Source of the DNA: Amoeboradix gromovi
Taxonomy: Eukaryota; Sanchytriomycota; Sanchytriomycetes; Sanchytriales; Sanchytriaceae
Direction of reading: 5' to 3'
Assembly: GCA_018985225.1 (NCBI GenBank)
Contig: JADGIF010000137.1
Coordinates: forward strand, 1 to 17,940
DNA length: 17,940 nt
Part shown: piece by piece, positions 16,520 to 17,940 of the stretch
Layout: each line of letters starts with the position of its first letter
Position numbering within the stretch: the stretch's first letter is position 1
Program-made: the position numbers and the translations under genes
Notes under the pieces: model-generated
Seen by the model: only the letters and a program-made list of their open reading frames with translations
Databases searched by the model: none
What the model was told of the DNA's origin: nothing

Positions 16520-17026
16520 ATAATGCACCTTTTTCTTACACTCAAAGACCTTATATATTGAAAGATGGGAATGACATTAATGAGAGAAAATTGGTTTGAA
16601 AGAAGGACTTTTATTAATTTCCTCTTTATGGTGCACCTCCATTGAAAACGACTTAGTCTAGTTTTTGTATTTGGTGCCACAAATGAAACATTATGAAAAG
16701 CAAGTTTTGCGACAATAGATCTCATAAAATCAGCAATTATGACCCTTTTTGATGCAATTAACTGAAAAGCGGGATGCGAACTAGCTATTATTCTCTTCAT
16801 TCTTGGCGTCCATAAAATAGCAAATATGAGGGAACTCTAAATTGTACAATATAATAGGAGCCCAGAGTTCTCCAAATAGCTGAAGAGATGGTGGAAACCT
16901 GAATTAATTAACTCTCCAGAACGAGAACTATCCAAAACGTACTATTGTATAAACTACTCACATTGTGTGACGAAGGAAATTCTGCAGGTGCACTGATTCA
17001 CAGTTAGTGTGATTTAATTAAATTGT

Positions 17027-17500
17027 TTACTTAAAAAAGGAATCACTTTGATTATTAAATTTTTTACGCTTATTTCTGAGAGTGTCCTCTTGACACTCAG
17101 GCCTATGCAGATCATGTTTGATAAGCGTAACAGTAGACAACTCGGATCTAGTCGATGTTATGTAATCCTGAAACACTTTTAGATTATTGTTTTGAGCAGC
17201 TAAATTCTGTAAATACCGTTCTTTTTCATTTTCTAACTGATATGTAAGTTTAATGTTTTTGTGAATTCTTTCCTTAATTTGTACATAAGTTTTCTGCAAA
17301 TTCCTTCGTTCATCACGAGAAAATGAGTTTTCCTTAACTATCAAGTCCATTTCTCTTTTTAAGCTTTTAATCTTTGATTTCTGTTTAAATATGTTCTGTT
17401 GGATTACATCCACTTCGACAGATTTACATTCTATCATTTCTGGTAATCTTTGTAGTTCTTTCTGAGAAATTTCACGTAAACGACTGTGGGAATGGCCCAT
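17027..17500 (-). CDS. Coiled-coil protein of unknown function, 157 aa
   Basis: The first ATG is at 17500 (MGHSHSRLREIS); the frame is open a few codons further upstream without an ATG. Residues from about 10 to 130 are Lys/Glu/Gln-rich with heptad-like spacing (KELQRLPEMI, KSKIKSLKREMDLIVKE, LTYQLENEKERYLQNLAAQ), so a long coiled coil is likely. The tail is basic (RNKRKKF). No signal peptide, membrane span or catalytic motif is seen. It is short for a complete cytoskeletal or kinetochore coiled-coil protein and may be one exon or a fragment. It lies between the short element and dispersed repeat copy 3. Composition alone cannot assign a family. Confidence 0.5.
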   Translation of the reverse strand: MGHSHSRLREISQKELQRLPEMIECKSVEVDVIQQNIFKQKSKIKSLKREMDLIVKENSFSRDERRNLQKTYVQIKERIHKNIKLTYQLENEKERYLQNLAAQNNNLKVFQDYITSTRSELSTVTLIKHDLHRPECQEDTLRNKRKKFNNQSDSFFK

Positions 17501-17540
17501 TACACTTGAAACCAAAATCAAATTTCATTAACTTTACATG

Positions 17541-17709
17541 AAGAGCTCTGATTTGTTAAAAAAGCAAGAATTTCCTCAAATAAACTGAGAAAGCCGGCCA
17601 ATTTATTGCAGGGGTTCCTCTCGCTTTTACGTACCTGAGGTCTGATTGAATAATGATTCATATATAATATGCTCATTGCCGCCATTATCTGAGGTCCGCT
17701 TTTCGTCCA
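17541..17709. repeat. Dispersed repeat family copy 3 (diverged)
   Basis: It aligns with 12628-12806 over most of its length: GAAGAGCTC at the start, then CCTGAGGT, GATTGAATAA and a shared GGTCC...GTCCA end, with many substitutions between. It ends 99 bp before the transposon end at 17809; copy 2 likewise sits beside a transposon end. Confidence 0.55.
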
Positions 17710-17808
17710 GTTTGAAAACAAACTCTCTACAGCCGTTACTTAGACAGTCTCACGGCATCATGCGCGGCAATTGAGAATACAGTGTAACTACTTGGACTCC
17801 TCATGCAT

Positions 17809-17940
17809 GGGACACCAAATATAAAAACTAGACTAACTCGTTTTTAAAGGAGGTGCTCCATATGGAGGAAATGCTATCATTAATAAAAGATCTTCTTCTA
17901 TTATACCAATTTTCTTTCATTGATTGTATTCCTCTTTTTA
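17809..17940 (+). mobile_element. Left end of another family member, cut by the window edge
   Basis: GGGACACCAAATATAAAAACTAGAC (17809-17833) is a left terminal repeat of the family. The following 107 bp are homologous to the inside of the 16270-16680 element read from its right end, down to the last bases of the window. The element continues beyond 17940. Confidence 0.6.

Larger units (their letters stand above)
16270..16680. mobile_element. Short non-autonomous relative of the transposon
   Basis: The left end (CAACAAATACAAAAACTAGACTAA, about 16279-16301) and right end (inverse GCACCAAATACAAAAACTAGACTAA, 16653-16677) match at 22 of 25 positions. They belong to the same family as the 7260-12416 ends, with the TATTTGGTG subtype. 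The right-hand 130 bp, read on the minus strand, is homologous to 17809-17940 well beyond the terminal repeat, sharing GGAGGTGC, GAGGAAAT, TTAATAAAAG and CCAATTTTCT. That fixes which side is inside the element. It contains a TATA box and a very short basic ORF but no transposase. Confidence 0.55.

Noticed and set aside
16516-16800. 94-residue minus-strand frame starting at 16800
   Set aside because: It reads through the terminal repeat of the short element; nothing outside that repeat supports coding.
16656-17833. Pairing of GTCTAG (16656) with its inverse (17833) as a 1.2-kb transposon containing the coiled-coil gene
   Set aside because: The two ends match at 20 of 21 bases, but homology continues on the opposite (GACTAA) side of both, which makes them outward-facing ends of two separate elements.
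1-17940. tRNA, rRNA or CRISPR arrays
   Set aside because: No cloverleaf candidates, rRNA-like blocks or regularly spaced direct repeats were seen on reading either strand.

Overview
The window is AT-rich eukaryotic DNA, most likely from an early-diverging fungus (zygomycete, chytrid or similar); the lineage cannot be fixed from sequence alone. The arguments are a fungal LYC1-type acetyltransferase, a Crinkler-like NTPase/nuclease protein, an LRR surface protein, a decayed Ty3/gypsy retroelement, TATA boxes and AATAAA signals, and no operon structure or Shine-Dalgarno sites. It reads as accessory, transposon-rich sequence rather than a conserved core region.

Layout. 1-1299: 5'-truncated Ty3/gypsy RNase H and integrase with frameshifts; its first 77 bases recur exactly at 14788-14864. 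1300-2251: non-coding, with an imperfect hairpin and a dispersed repeat touching the next gene. 2252-3793 (+): Crinkler-like protein with a P-loop NTPase and a possible PD-(D/E)XK-like nuclease. 3794-5920: mostly non-coding, with one possible small secreted protein and two isolated transposon ends. 5921-7117 (-): LRR membrane protein. 7260-12416: a candidate 5.16-kb DNA transposon with near-perfect terminal inverted repeats, holding two small ORFs, a DUF7869 transposase-like gene and a reverse-transcriptase-like gene. 12417-14068: repeat remnants. 14069-14883: a gene broken by several frameshifts. 15142-16245 (-): LYC1-like GNAT acetyltransferase. 16270-16680: a short non-autonomous relative of the transposon. 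17027-17500 (-): coiled-coil protein. 17809-17940: left end of another family member, running off the window.

The most interesting object is the 7260-12416 element. Its second large gene (10122-12026) resembles the Abi/DRT (unknown-group) reverse transcriptases of bacterial phage defence, not retrotransposon RTs. The motif A aspartate is Asn and the YxDD box reads RGDT, so it is probably not a polymerase. It lies 103 bp behind the transposase-like gene on the same strand, inside the same inverted repeats. A DNA transposon carrying a domesticated, probably catalytically dead defence-type RT is, as far as I know, not a described arrangement. This rests on motif reading by eye and needs profile and structure searches.
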